Shown here one piece after another: positions 21,039 to 35,654 of a DNA stretch of 64,000 nucleotides. Within the stretch, counting starts at the first letter, position 1. Each line of letters starts with the position of its first letter. A model generated the notes under the pieces. That model saw only the letters and a program-made list of their open reading frames with translations. It was not told the origin of the DNA and searched no databases. Origin of the DNA: Druceiella hillmani (taxonomy: Eukaryota; Arthropoda; Insecta; Lepidoptera; Hepialidae); NCBI GenBank assembly GCA_039881145.1, contig JAYKKI010000016.1:11150501-11214500 (forward strand), given 5' to 3'. The translations under genes and the position numbers were made by a program.

Positions 21039-22334
21039 GTTATGAACACATTTTTCATCTCGGAGTAAAATTTATTTCCTTTTTGACTATTAAAAAATCA
21101 GCCTTATAGGGATAAGAGCATAAAGCTTTCTTAACAATCTCCTGTGCAAGAAAATTATTTTTTAAATTACTTTATATTTTTGGTTTTTCATGATTTCAAG
21201 GCCAAGCTAGTAACTTATCAACTTAATGAAATTAAAATAAAAGAAATTACATTTATCTTAAACGGAATTAAAAAGTAACTAATTTAGGCCTACTTTGATA
21301 TTATTATGTAATTTGTTATCTCTTTATAACTTTAATTCGAAGGAAACTATTTGTTATTGAGATCGTGTGTACAAAGCTGTAGAAAAATATTTACTTAATT
21401 GTCTATTACTTTATATACCAATAAAACATTTACAATTTTTCCTTCATGAAGATTACATAAGCTAATGTTTGGTAATACATTCACGATACTTTCTTAGTTT
21501 AAAATTCTTATTGTACGAATTACTAAGTTTGTGTTATAATATTGAACATGTTTGTTTACTTTCGTTACATAATGATATTAGACTAAATTAAGCTGAAAAT
21601 TTTGAGACGATGTTTTGTTACCACAAGTTACACACTTGGCAAATGAGAGTTAGCCCCAAAAATGCTTAAGATTTTGACGGATACTTTTGTTATAGCATAA
21701 AACTGTAATATTTCAGCCGACGATTTTGCTACAGTATAAGCGTTTGTGTATTTACAAGCGTTTGTCAATGTATAGGTATATTGCTACAGTATAGACGTAC
21801 GGCGTGTGCATCAGCTGTGTTCGTTTAAACGTGTGTGTTTAACAAACTGTGCGCATCATAATTGTCATAACCTCTCTTCACTCTTTAAAACTCGTGTTAT
21901 TGTTATCAATAAAGAATAAACTATGAAAGTGATTCAGTAAGAGTTGAGGATGGTGATGATAAAGCCAGGTACCAGTGCTATGGTAAAAATAAGTGGACGA
22001 TTTATTTTTAACTTCAATTTTGGTATCATCATTTATTTGCATCAACAAAAGTTTACATATATATTAAGTGATACCAATATTAAATCATGCAATAGTTTTA
22101 ACATATTTTACAATTTTAATATAATCGAAAGATATCGCTCGGATCGCTTCATTGCTATTTTTATTTTTTTCATATTTTACATTTACAATGTATTTATGCT
22201 GAAATATTTTTATTCATGTAGATAATATATTCATAAAGCTTACCATTCCTTCGTTTATTTCTTTTAATTTTTATTTAATTACTCTCAAACGTTGTCAACT
22301 CATTTCAATGTACCTGTTATTTAATATATGTAAT
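21035..22334. other. Non-coding stretch with a short local duplication
   Basis: TTGCTACAGTATAAGCGT (near 21727) recurs as TTGCTACAGTATAGACGT (near 21780), and AAGCGTTTGT appears twice between them. The ORF at 21944-22225 is F/I/Y/N-rich and not convincing. Confidence 0.5.
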
Positions 22335-22339
22335 ACACA

Positions 22340-22378
22340 GCGGAATGAACTTCGTTCCAACCGGGTGTCCCACGACAC
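22340..22378. repeat. Two adjacent small palindromes
   Basis: GGAATGAACTTCGTTCC (one mismatch from a perfect palindrome) is followed within 6 bp by GGTGTC-CCAC-GACACC, a perfect 6-bp-arm hairpin. The pair is much more G+C-rich than its surroundings, which suggests a fragment of a structured repeat family. Confidence 0.6.
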
Positions 22379-25300
22379 CTTTAGTTCTTTTTTGTTTCTT
22401 CATTTTCTTTATGAAACATATTGCATATTCAAGTTGATAAAAATAAATTTTGCATTAAAATTTACATGGAAAAGATTTCAAGATCTACTGTTTTTCAGTT
22501 TATTTAATATCTTGCAATCCATTGAAAATGTTACATGGCGTAAACATTTCTTTATTAGTTGGAATATTTCAGTGATTATAGTGTCAATGCATTAAGTTAC
22601 TGTTAGATCTGTCAATTTTTTTAGAATGTTAGAGAATCATATTGACCATGTAGGGTACATAAAAATGTGGTTTGTGATCTTCAATTCAATTAGCATATTA
22701 GTTTTGATGAGGAAAGAACTAACAAAATAAGGAAATTTCAAGAAGAACACTTTGTACTTTTATTTTACGATTTCCGTTTCGAGAGAGAAAAAGGAAAGCA
22801 ACACGTATTATGTGCACTACGAATATGTTTATTAAAAGACCTATGACAGGGCCTAACACTGGTTTCAAATATCCAGACAAGGAAATTTTGACCGGACCGG
22901 TAATTTTTATCCAGATTGATTTCTTACATTAAATTTATAAAAATTATTTTTTTTCATAAATGAAATGAAATAAATCTCACGTTAAATACAAACTATCTGG
23001 AAAAATACCATACTGCAATAGAGAAATAATTTCACGCTTTAAAATAAGAATGGAAATATTCTGTTTGACTCCTTCATGAGCTAACAATGATAAACTGACT
23101 TGGCAGGTTTATTATTTGTCAGCTAATATTACATTAAAATATTCATTTTTAAATTCTACATGGGAGATTAGGAATAAAGGATTTTAAATCAAAATTTCAC
23201 AACTATATAATAGTCATTAATATTAAAACAAAAATTCAACGAAGTTTTTGAAAACACTTTATTCCTATTATTGAATTGAAATATATTATTAAATTTACAT
23301 GGATTTAGTGGTTAACTTAACTCTCACTGAAACTTAACATTTCGTATGCAAATTAATGCTGATTTGGAGTTTTATTCAGTGCTTCGGTAAAAGTTTGGAC
23401 AATAAGTATTATTTTATAAACATCTTATTTAAATTTTAAACCATCACCAGTACGATTTTAATATGTGGTACTTTTTAACCCAGTTCACCTCGGAGGAATT
23501 GTTTTCTATTGAGTGTTTTAAATAAGTAAACTTTTACTTTTTTTTATAGGTATCATTCTATCAGAGCGCACAATGTAGCTTTTATGATTATTTTTCTTCC
23601 GAAATATGTTCTTTTATTGGTTTTAATTATAACATTATTATCACCATTCTATGAATCCACACCAATTTTTGAATCATCGAATTTTTTACAAATTTACATC
23701 CACTGTCACTGTGACTCTAAATTTATGAAGTTGTCTTTATTAATTTTTAAGATGTGAAACCATATGTACAATATTGAATGCTCTAAATAATATTATATAT
23801 AAATTTTATTTATAATACATAATATTCTTGCTATTATTCTATGAAAAATCAAATGTAAAAGTAATCCATGAACATACGTTTTCGCTGTACAACTAGTAGA
23901 GTATACACGACTGGTAGAGTATAGTTCCAACATCACTTTTATGCAACTCGTATTATTTAATAAACAATTTCGTTACGATATCGAATATATACTTCCTAAT
24001 TTTAGCTCACGGTTTTGCAGCGTGCATTTGGTTACGGTATGGATATTTGTTCCTAATAGGATCCTATTGTAACACCTCTTTACAAATTATAATGTTAAAC
24101 ATATTGATATATCGTAATACATATTTTTTTACAATTTGAAATAAGCAAAAACAACAGAAAACGTAATATCAACGTAAATAGCTTAGACAACCTTCAATAC
24201 CAAACTATTCAGAAAAGTTTCTTTCCTTTCCTATACCGCAAATTCTTCATCTAAGTTCTTTTGTTCTAAATATGTACATACCATACATGTATAGGTGCAG
24301 GTAAGATAACAAATATCTTAATAAAAAATAATATAGTAACTATATTAGCTATACATAAGAATGATCATATTTTTTAGCATTTACATGTGTTTTTTCTTCA
24401 TTGATTACTATCTCTTCATTTTGGCGGGCTCAAGTACCTCAAAAAGGAAAAATAATAAATAACCATAGTAAGGAAGCATATTAACCTGCATATATCTCAA
24501 AGTTAGCACTCAAAAATATTTATGTAGTAATTTTTGAGGGGAAAATAAAGTACTCAATAATTTTTGCTACGATTTCATATATCGTATGTGTTACTTTTGT
24601 AAAACAATCTGGTTTTTTTTAAAAATTAATTGTTGATATGTTAAATATAAAATTTATTGTTGACATGTTAAATATATGAAAACTAAACAGGATTTCCTTT
24701 AAAATTTTAATATTTTCAGATTATTGTAACAGTTATAAAATAACCTTGCACAACAGAAAAAAATTTGGCAGCAGATTTTTTAAAGAGAACTTGGAAACTG
24801 AAAATTATTAATAACAATAATCATTTTGTGAAGAGGAAAAAACGTTTATTATTATTAAAACAATCAATTAAAAAATATAGTTTTCTTATACACTCCTTTA
24901 CTAAATTTGTAGATTTATATTTCTGTCTATGACATGGACTTCACTGATGGAAACTTGCAGCAGAAGCATATTTGAAGCAGTAGAGTAATAAGCTCAAGGC
25001 GCTAAGGTTACCGGAGATACAAATTTCTGACGGAATTCGTAAGTCACTGAATCCAAAGTTTTTCTATATTTCTTTTTGATATATTAATTATTACTTTTAT
25101 GAATATCGTTTTATGTGGCTCTCTTATTCTATTAGTACCTTAAATTTTAAATTTATATTCGGTAACATAAAAACACACCTCTTGATAGAATAATTATTTC
25201 ATAAAGTGTAACATCATAATGCAAAGAAGTATGAAGTGTTATTAAAATTAAGTGTTGTTAAAATATTTTTCACGTTTATATATTGATTATTAAACATAAT

Positions 25301-27316
25301 TTATATTCATTAATAAGCGTAACTGAATGGAATTTTCTGTTCGTTAATTATTTCACTTTGTTATTAATCATATTATTTTAAATACGAGCAACATTGATCT
25401 GATATCATACTGTTTTACTAATGATAACAGTATTAAATAAATGTGAACACAACTATTTATTAATACTAATAATATCGAGTATGACAAGGCTATACAATTA
25501 TTTTAATGCATACTCAGTAACAAAATACTGGAAAATAGACATGTATACTAAACTACATTTTCACACCTTTTAAATTGAAATTTAAATATTTTGCTATTTA
25601 ACAAGATCAAATTTTTGAGTTACTGTATTGGGTGAATACAAAATTGCAATAAATGATTCGAACTTACCTTTGGCGCATATCGTTTGCTATCGCCTTTGGG
25701 TATTTCAGGGTGATTTTGATGATATCACAAATATCTCCATACCATCTATTGGTGACATTTCTGTTTAATTTAAATAAGCCAAATGCGTAATAATTCCTTG
25801 AAACAGTCATGTGAAATGCTACGCAGTTTTAGATACTTACTGTTAATCACTTGTTTGGAGCGATTGACTAAAGCAAACAAGTTTTGATATTTGTAAATAA
25901 TTCTTAGAATTTAAAATTGATTTATTAAGAAGTACTTGGTTTCAAATGGTCAAAACTAATGATAATAAATAAATAGTAATTATTTAGATACCAAGTTATC
26001 TTTAATATTTACATAACGGCATCAACACCAACTTATCAATACGTACCCTGAACGTAAGAAACACGAATATCTTTATATACGTATATTTTGGTGTGAGTGA
26101 TAACGAACACTTAGATGATATATTTTGACACTTTTTGTATGGTCAGGACATTTTCAAAATTCAAAAGGAAGATAAGATATTTAGGCACTATTATTGTTCT
26201 GTTATAGAACTACTAGTAATTGTTGCCGTAATACTACGTTATAGTAAATATTAGCATAATTTTTGATGACAGTATTCTGGTGCATGGAATAATATATAAT
26301 AAAAGAATATAGGATACATCACCCTCGTACATGAATCATTACAATAACATAACGGGAAGATTACCTTGAAAAATAAAAAATCATACGTTTTCATTGCCGA
26401 ATTGAAAATTTGACCAGCAACCCTTCTACTGAAGTACCTTAGAAAAGAGTCGGACAAACTTCAATCAAAATGTTGTTAATCATCTAATCCCTTAAATTAT
26501 CAGAATTTAAATAATTATTTCTTACAAAAAATTACCAAATTAAAAATAGACCGCTATTAATAAATATAAAAATAATGAACATTTTATGTATTAATTTACT
26601 ACAACCTAATGAGTAACTACAGCCTAATATACGTATATAAACGTAATGAAGTGAAATTTAATTTATTTATGAAAAAAAAACCATGTTCACCTTATAAGTT
26701 ATCCCAAAGCGCTGGACGTATGTAAACACCAAATGTACAGGAGTTTACAGTACATATAATATAAATAACGATTTGTAAATATAAAAAAACATATATAAAT
26801 TAAAATTACAGATAAAATTAACTAATTATAAAATATAAACTACCAAGCGCCTCCATTATCACAATCCTAAATTATTCGATGGAGCAAAAAATACCATGCT
26901 TTGATGTTCCTCACAGTACCCCTTTTGATCAACATAAGTGCTTAAAAGAAACTGGTAAACGCAACAAGATATTCTTGCACACTCCAGGCAGATGAAATAA
27001 ACCGTAACTTAGTACTTTCACGTAATATTCAAAAGTATAACGTGTAACAAAACCCAAGACCGAAGAGTTAGCATCATAACTAGATATTTAATATTTTAAA
27101 GAAATATATGGACGAAAGCAATACCCGTTGAAGTTGAAATGAAATACATCCGAACATGCTCTTTATAAAATCAGAAGGACACGAATGCGGATATTACCCA
27201 TATATTCTTTTCGTACAAAAATTTATTGACTTTTTTAATACATTCCCCAAGAAAAGAATATAGTTGCTTCATGCAGAGATTAGATCATTGCGTTAGTTTC
27301 TGATATACTAGAAAAA
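22379..27316. other. Long non-coding A+T-rich stretch
   Basis: Nearly 5 kb without a credible ORF or transposon protein. A small tandem duplication of ~27 bp (ATTGTTGATATGTTAAATAT and ATTGTTGACATGTTAAATAT) lies near 24628-24678. ORFs at 22308-22595 and 26251-26457 are judged compositional. Confidence 0.5.
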
Positions 27317-27897
27317 CTAAAGAATTAAAAAGGTCACAATACACAAATTGTTATGGAAATCGTGGGAATTTTTTATTACAAATCCTAATATTCTGCGAGC
27401 CTTCTGATATGTTTCAATGATATACTCGCAAAATATTAAATGTTTGTCTATAATTTCACCAAGATTCCGCACCGATGACACCATTACGACTGAAGTGATT
27501 TTAATTCTACACCAAAAGTACACGTTGTTGACAATGCATCATTTTTGCGCCGTTAGTTACATTAAATAGCTTAATGCTCCATCCACCTCCTCATATCGCA
27601 TCCAGACTGAGTAATGTATGAACTTGATATGAAATTTCTCAACTGGACGTATTGCTTTCGAGCCAGGAAGTAACTGGCGAAAAATTTTACTAGATTGGAA
27701 GACATATTAGCATCCAATAATTTTAATTGGAAAGTATTGTCAACTGAATGGAATGAATCCTTAAATTCAAAATAAGCGATATTTTTAGGTCTTTCACCAT
27801 CTAATTCCCAAGCAACATAATCCACAAAATTTGTAAGATTAGTGACAGTAGATGGCTTTTTACGAATACCGTGCTGGCATTCTGTCAGCAGACTCTA
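27317..27897 (-). pseudogene. LINE reverse transcriptase relic, catalytic core deleted
   Basis: Minus strand. From 27890 the frame reads SLLTECQHGIRKKPSTVTNL (the RT QHGFR-type block), then YFEFKDSFHSVD (counterpart of the YTDFSKAFDxV block), LVKFFASYFLARKQYVQLRN and SSSYITQSGC, ending in a stop near 27568. A second frame (27523-27317) resumes with VSSVRNLGEIIDKHLIFCEYI and KARRILGFVIKNSHDFHN, the post-catalytic thumb region of Jockey-type RTs. Between them the PQGS and YADD blocks (over 100 residues in intact RTs) are missing, reduced to about 50 bp. The first catalytic Asp block also differs (FEFKDSF). Inactive. Confidence 0.88.
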
Positions 27898-28869
27898 AAT
27901 ATGGGCATTTATGCGGCATTATAAAACGGTTTATCGTTTACTTTATTCTCGCCATTTGTAGCCATGTTTATGGTTGTCAAATTTCGATTTTTTAGTTTCA
28001 TTTCAAATTACAAACTCTTGTATTGAATTAACTGTGTAATGGAATGTGTGAAACTAAATTTCATGTACTTCTAATTGTTGTATTATCGTCAAACTTGGCA
28101 GTTGTTTGTATTTCACAAATAGTTTATAGTTAAAATCAGACACAATAATTTCATATATTAAAAAAAAAAATTTTAAAACAAATAAGATTAGAAAAATAAC
28201 GAAATTTTAAATCCAATTTCAAACGTCTGAATTATTTAAAATGTTACACACGAATCAAAACCAATGACAACATAATAATTTTATAAAATTAAAAATATAT
28301 TTATAGTCTTAAAAAAATAAAAGTTTGTCTGAATAGCAACCCAAAAAAGAATTAAAATTAAAATTGCTCCATCAATATATTGCAATGTTATTGTTGGGAT
28401 GTATCTGAATTAGCACTATTAAAAAGTTCAAGTTTTATTTCAAAAAATTTCAGAAAAGAAAACCGGCTATGACGGACGCGTAAATTATCTTATAAGGGTA
28501 CCCTTTTATCCTTTTAAGGTAACTGCCCTAAAAAATTTATAATGTTAAAGTCAAATTTATTAGGTTAGTTTTTAAACTCACATTAAAATATCGATCTAAA
28601 CATAATGACCTGATATAAGTTCGTATTTAATTTTAGATATGGTACATTTTTAATTTAAACATCTATAAGTAAATAAAAATATTTGATATCGTATATGAAA
28701 GGAGTTAGTTGATGACACTTCGTGAATTGAGATATTACATATGTAATTTATAGTAAAGTTCATAAAAGAAAATCAAGAAAAATATTTTTAAATTTATAAA
28801 TGTAAGGTAAAAACGAACCTTTATAAAACCCCTCACATATCCGCCCGTCTATCTTTCACTGCCATTTAT
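27898..28869. other. Non-coding A+T-rich stretch
   Basis: Nothing recognised beyond A-rich runs. Confidence 0.5.
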
Positions 28870-29410
28870 CGAATAAAAAAAGTTATGAAATAAAAAAAAA
28901 ATTTTACATATTATTTGGAATGTAAATTGCAAGTTACAAGACTGTAGATAAAAAAAAGAGTTATGTGAATTTTATTTAAAAACAATTGTAACCGTTGTGA
29001 CCGAACAATTTTGTAATGTGATTTTTTTAATTACCCCACAAAAAATATCCTGTATTCATCCCTATGACATAGTTTTCTGAGAAATCGTTTGAATAGAGAG
29101 AATCGGTTTGATACAGATACTTAAAATTTAGCACAATAATGGAGTTTATCAACCCGTATCCATTTTAGAATTTAACATTTAGATTGGTACCTAAGTTGAG
29201 GAAAAAGTTATCAAATGCAAAAAATTATATGATATATTATTTGGAAGGTAAGTTGAAAATTGCCAGACCTTAGACATAAAAACGAAGTTATGTGAATTTC
29301 GTTTATAAATAATTGTGAACCTCCTAGGGTGATTTTTTATTTACCAAAAAAGTAAATTTCGTTCCAGGGCTAAAAGTACACCATATTAATCTCCATGAAT
29401 TGAATTGCTT
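28870..29410. repeat. Two-copy diverged direct repeat, offset ~326 bp
   Basis: AAAAAGTTATGAAAT...ATATTATTTGGAATGTAAATTG...GAGTTATGTGAATTTTATTTA (from 28877) corresponds to AAAAAGTTATCAAAT...ATATTATTTGGAAGGTAAGTTG...AAGTTATGTGAATTTCGTTTA (from 29203). Similarity then continues through AATTGTAACC/AATTGTGAACC and GTGATTTTTT with small indels. I estimate roughly three quarters identity. It may be two units of a satellite or an internal duplication of an unknown repeat. Confidence 0.8.
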
Positions 29411-30654
29411 GAGTAGATTGAAAACCAAAAGGGCCATTTCAAAAGTATTTCTTTCATTTGCGTATCGCTCCTTTCAGTGCAGCAATCAGGAGAATGACTT
29501 AATTAAATATTTAATAAAGCTTTCTTTTACATATCATATATTTCCCATTTATTTATGTTTTTCTTTTGTTTTAATTGATATGATTTATATATACTTTTAT
29601 AAATTTGTATCATGTAACAAAACGTAATTGTTAACACTAGCTACTAATATGGAGTAATTCACGCAAATATAAATATTATTAGCTTACTGCTAATAGATAC
29701 GTATGAGCTCATGTATTCCATTTTACATTCTGGTATTGCCATTCTAATTCATGGATGCATTTCCTTTTTTTTAAAATTATGCAGTGCAGAAATTTGAAAT
29801 TTTGCACTTGCACTAACACTCGCTGTATTTTTAAACATATTCCTATAAGAATCAAAGACAATATAAATAAAGCACTCTAATAATTGTTTTAACTTTGAAT
29901 ATCGTATGAGTCACTGTTGAAAAAGTTTGTTGTAAGGAATACAATATTTTTTCAAAATTTTAAATGCCATGTTCAAAATAATATTTTTAAAAATTTGCGG
30001 TAGGATAGGATATTCCTCCCATTCATTTTCGAAATTATCTAATGAAAAATTCTGAGAAAAGTATAGTTTGTAAAATCATGAAAGTATATTACAGGAAAGC
30101 TTTATAGATTTTAAAAGATCTTATAATTTTTTAAATATGCGCCATGTAATTTATGCTTGTAAAATTCATTATAGGCAGCATATTTAAGTAGTGAAAAGTT
30201 AATATTTGTAAATCATATAATACAAATATTATGTACCTTTGAATGTTTACAAATGCCTAAATGTATACGGAATTCTTAAAGATCGAGTTGTACTGGTACT
30301 TGGCAGGTTTTTTCAAATATATTTCGATTTCGTTAAATAAATATATAAGGGTACTGAATATATAAGGGCACTGAAATAGTGATTTCGGTACCCTTACATA
30401 CATAAGACCATATCATCTACCATATTTCAATATTAACACCGTCCCAGCAAAACAGATCCAACAGTCTTCGTAATAAACCTGAATATCATTACCAAATCCT
30501 TATCTTTTCGATGTCTCCAACGTGACTCTGTTTTGCATTCGTTTTATCGTATTGAGTCTGTATTTTTAATTTTTATAAAATAAAAATAAACTGATTTAGT
30601 TGTGTCATTAATTAACGTGTTTTCCATATTCGATTCATTTTCGTCGACTACAAG
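29411..30654. other. Non-coding A+T-rich stretch
   Basis: No transposon protein recognised. A short duplication 'TATATAAGGGTACTGAA/TATATAAGGGCACTGAA' lies at about 30343-30376. Confidence 0.5.
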
Positions 30655-30740
30655 AGATTGCTCCTATAGCAATAAACCCGCCACTCTATATTTTGTTTTT
30701 TAAGCTTGTTGTACAGCTTTATAAATAAAGTAATTGTTTA
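30650..30740 (+). mobile_element. Solo 3' tail of a LINE/SINE family
   Basis: AAGAGATTGCTCCTATAGCA then CAATAAACCCGCC (30670-30682) matches the tail module seen in the SINE at 34113-34125 and, inverted, in the LINE at 46448-46460. The segment runs on to an AATAAAG-type end near 30729. No coding sequence precedes it, so it is a severely 5'-truncated insertion. Confidence 0.6.
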
Positions 30741-31749
30741 CTAGTATAACTTCTTCAAAAAAAAATCAAGAATGTAACCCTAGGTTAACTGCCAATCCAA
30801 ATGTGTGTCCATTGCATTTAAAAACCTTGGAGCAAACGAAATTTCGAATAATATTCAGGCGGCTTTCTGCAAAAGTTAGCATTTATTTATATCATATTCT
30901 TCAAATTTAATCTAATATCTCTTCTGGTCCTCCCATATTCATTACGTTAGTATATTTGAAGCAAATTATGTCCTCTCTGTTAGTGGCTTGAATTTTTAAC
31001 TGATATTCTTATAATTTCTTAAGGTATAATGGAAACGTAATGTACGCGGAGTAAGTAATTTTTTACAAAAACTATAAGCGGAAAAAAACATCGCACAAAC
31101 AATTATAGTGGGAGCAAAAGGCCAAGTGAGGCATTTATGGATTCGTTATATGCGGGACGGGAATATGCAGAATGCATTTTTTTTCTTTTCTAGTGGTATT
31201 TAATATGATATTACAAACACCTACATCCCTTATAACGTACATATAACTCTATGGTATCAAAATATTGTGGAGCGGTATGAGTTTCTTCGTTGAGTATTTT
31301 TGAAAGATGTACGGGAATGCGACCATACTCGATTCCGAGGAAAAATTATATATATCCGATTTATAAAACCAGAAAATTTGTCAAAAAATTATATCAACCC
31401 ACTTTAGATAAATTAAGTGATTACACAAATATTGAAAATAGTATATCAAAAAAAAATTATATAAAATTTATGAGATAAAGTAAATTGCAATTAGAACTTT
31501 CGTGCCAACTTACACGTATCTCATTTCTAATAAAGCCAGTAGCCAAAAAAATATGATTAAGCAATATAATACGTAACCTAATAAAAATTAGGTGTGAATG
31601 GAATTCCACGAGAAATTATATGCAATATACCTGAAATTATTTGAATAGGATAAAAAATTGAACTGCCAGTTTCGTAGTTCTCACATTAAGTTAAACAGAT
31701 AATTATCTCCCTGAGCAGGCGACTTGGCGATTGCATTGCGTAGTTTCTT
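30741..31749. other. Non-coding A+T-rich stretch
   Basis: The 62-codon ORF at 31290-31478 is K/Y/I/N-rich and not convincing. Nothing else seen. Confidence 0.5.
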
Positions 31750-33995
<2,246 letters not shown>

Positions 33996-34163
33996 GTCGT
34001 AGCTGTGGCACGGTGGCATCAGAGCACCGCGGGAACCCGGGTTCGATTCCTGGCCGCTCGTCGAGCGGGGCGGACTAGTGTTATGGTTGGTTATAAGAAA
34101 CTGCTCTCGTAGCAATAAGTCCGCCAATTAAATACATTAAGGTAGATAAATAAATAAATAAAT
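33996..34163 (+). mobile_element. tRNA-derived SINE, apparently full length
   Basis: Head: A-box TGGCACGGTGG (34006-34016) and a perfect B-box GGTTCGATTCC (34040-34050), 34 bp start to start, as in tRNA genes; this is an internal RNA polymerase III promoter. Body: CCGCTCGTCGAGCGGGGCGG, a short C-G-rich hairpin. Tail: CTCGTAGCAATAAGTCCGCC (34106-34125) followed by AAGGTAGATAAATAAATAAA. This tail matches the 3' end of the LINE at 46.4 kb, implying that its RT machinery mobilises the SINE. The intact boxes suggest a comparatively young copy. Flanking target duplications were not identified. The ORF across it is incidental. Confidence 0.88.
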
Positions 34164-34574
34164 TTATCTATAATTTATATATTTAATCTAAAAAAGTCCA
34201 TCTAAATTCAAAAATGAATTAAGGAAGATAACGGAAATAATATTTTTTTAAGCTCTGCGTAGTATTTAATTCATTTACTGACCTTAGATTAATAAGGTTT
34301 AATTAAGCGCTTTGATGTAATTAATAAAATATTTCCTTTAATGGCTACATTCAAATAAAAACTAAAAAAAACGAGTGTGCTTTAGACCACAAGACTTAAG
34401 TAAAACTTCAAATTCACAAAATACGAACTTTAAAATAAATTTACAATTTCATCACTTTAAACGTAGAATATTTAATGTATTGAACAAAATAATAATTTAT
34501 AAAATTGTTCCAGAACGAAATTGAATTACAAAATATTCAAAAATCACCGTTCGCGTAACGCTAGCAAACTAGCA
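34164..34574. other. Non-coding A+T-rich stretch
   Basis: Nothing recognised until CGTTCGCGTAACGCTAGC near 34546-34563, whose CGTAACGCT core recurs near 34840. Confidence 0.5.
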
Positions 34575-34860
34575 TATAGAGAGGAAGAGAGAAAGAAAAT
34601 GTGCTTGCGCACTTCTCTCTCTTGCTCCTACAGTGTGATACAGACATTAAGCTTGCACTGTGTCTTAGATATACGAAACATAGGCTGTTATGAGGGAAAG
34701 AGAGAAAGAAAATGTGTGCTTGCATCTCTCTCTCTTGTCCCTATAGTTATATATGAAACGGAACTCTCTCTCTTTCTGTCTTCACTAACTTATATCTCCC
34801 TCTCAACTTCCGTTCGCCTCGCCCATTCACACTTTTCGTAACGCTCTCGTCACACATTCA
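34575..34860. repeat. Duplicated purine/pyrimidine hairpins
   Basis: A block of GAGGAAGAGAGAAAGAAAAT then GTGCTTGC(G)CA and TCTCTCTCTTG (34581-34635) recurs 111 bp later as GAGGGAAAGAGAGAAAGAAA...TGTGCTTGCA...TCTCTCTCTTG (34692-34740). In each copy the GA-rich half can pair imperfectly with the CT-rich half. A further CTCTCTCTTTCTGTC lies at about 34764. The cassette lies between two CGTAACGCT copies (near 34552 and 34838). It could be a small foldback element or a GAGA-type promoter-like region; no linked ORF supports the latter. Confidence 0.7.
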
Positions 34861-35654
34861 CCAGCTTGCTCCCCAAGTCAAGCGTGCGTAAAGAAGTTAT
34901 ACTTCAAAAAATCGAAACAATTAATCATCACTCGATTGTGATTGTAAATTTCATTACCAATATTTTTAGCATTTTCATCATTACCGTTTGTCACATGCAC
35001 TGCGGCTGAAGAAATCTTATATCGCTGTAGTTTTCTTCTGTATATATTGGTACTTGTTGCAGTATAATGTTTGTTTACTGATCAGAAATGTGTTGATCAA
35101 AAATAAAACAATCTATTAACATTATATTAACATCTACCTCTAACGTCTATCTCTAACGGCAATCTGTTAACGTCTATTAACATTATATTTCATATCCCAT
35201 AACCACAATTATTCTTCTTTTTCAAATTCACATTTTTAATAAAATGCTTGCATTGTTACCATGGGTAGTATTACAGAAAACAAACTTGGATTAATCGGTA
35301 ACCAACCCAACGATATCATGTAATAAAATTATTTTAACATATATGTAATTAGGACTCTAAAATTATTGTCTCACATTTAATCTGATTGCAACTAAAGCTA
35401 GCCAAAAGTAATCAAGCCTATCGCAACCTGACCTAAGTTAATTATTATTTAAGTAAAAGTTTCATTCAAAATACTTTTGGCGTGATAGTCAAACAGACGG
35501 ATAAACATATACAAATTATGTTTCCAAAAATCCCTTTTAGTCTCCGAGAAACCTAAACTAAAACCAAATTAATTTTTAAAAACTGACCAGGCGAAGTGAG
35601 TTAATGGACATTATGAAATCTGCTGAACAATTAAGTAACGTAGAAGATCAATTA
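34861..35654. other. Non-coding A+T-rich stretch
   Basis: Short repeats of TCTAACG/TTAACGTCTATTAACATTAT around 35105-35190. Nothing else recognised. Confidence 0.5.

Noticed and set aside
33996..34075. Functional tRNA gene
   Set aside because: A- and B-boxes are good, but the sequence continues into a SINE body and LINE-like tail, and no proper acceptor or anticodon stem was found.
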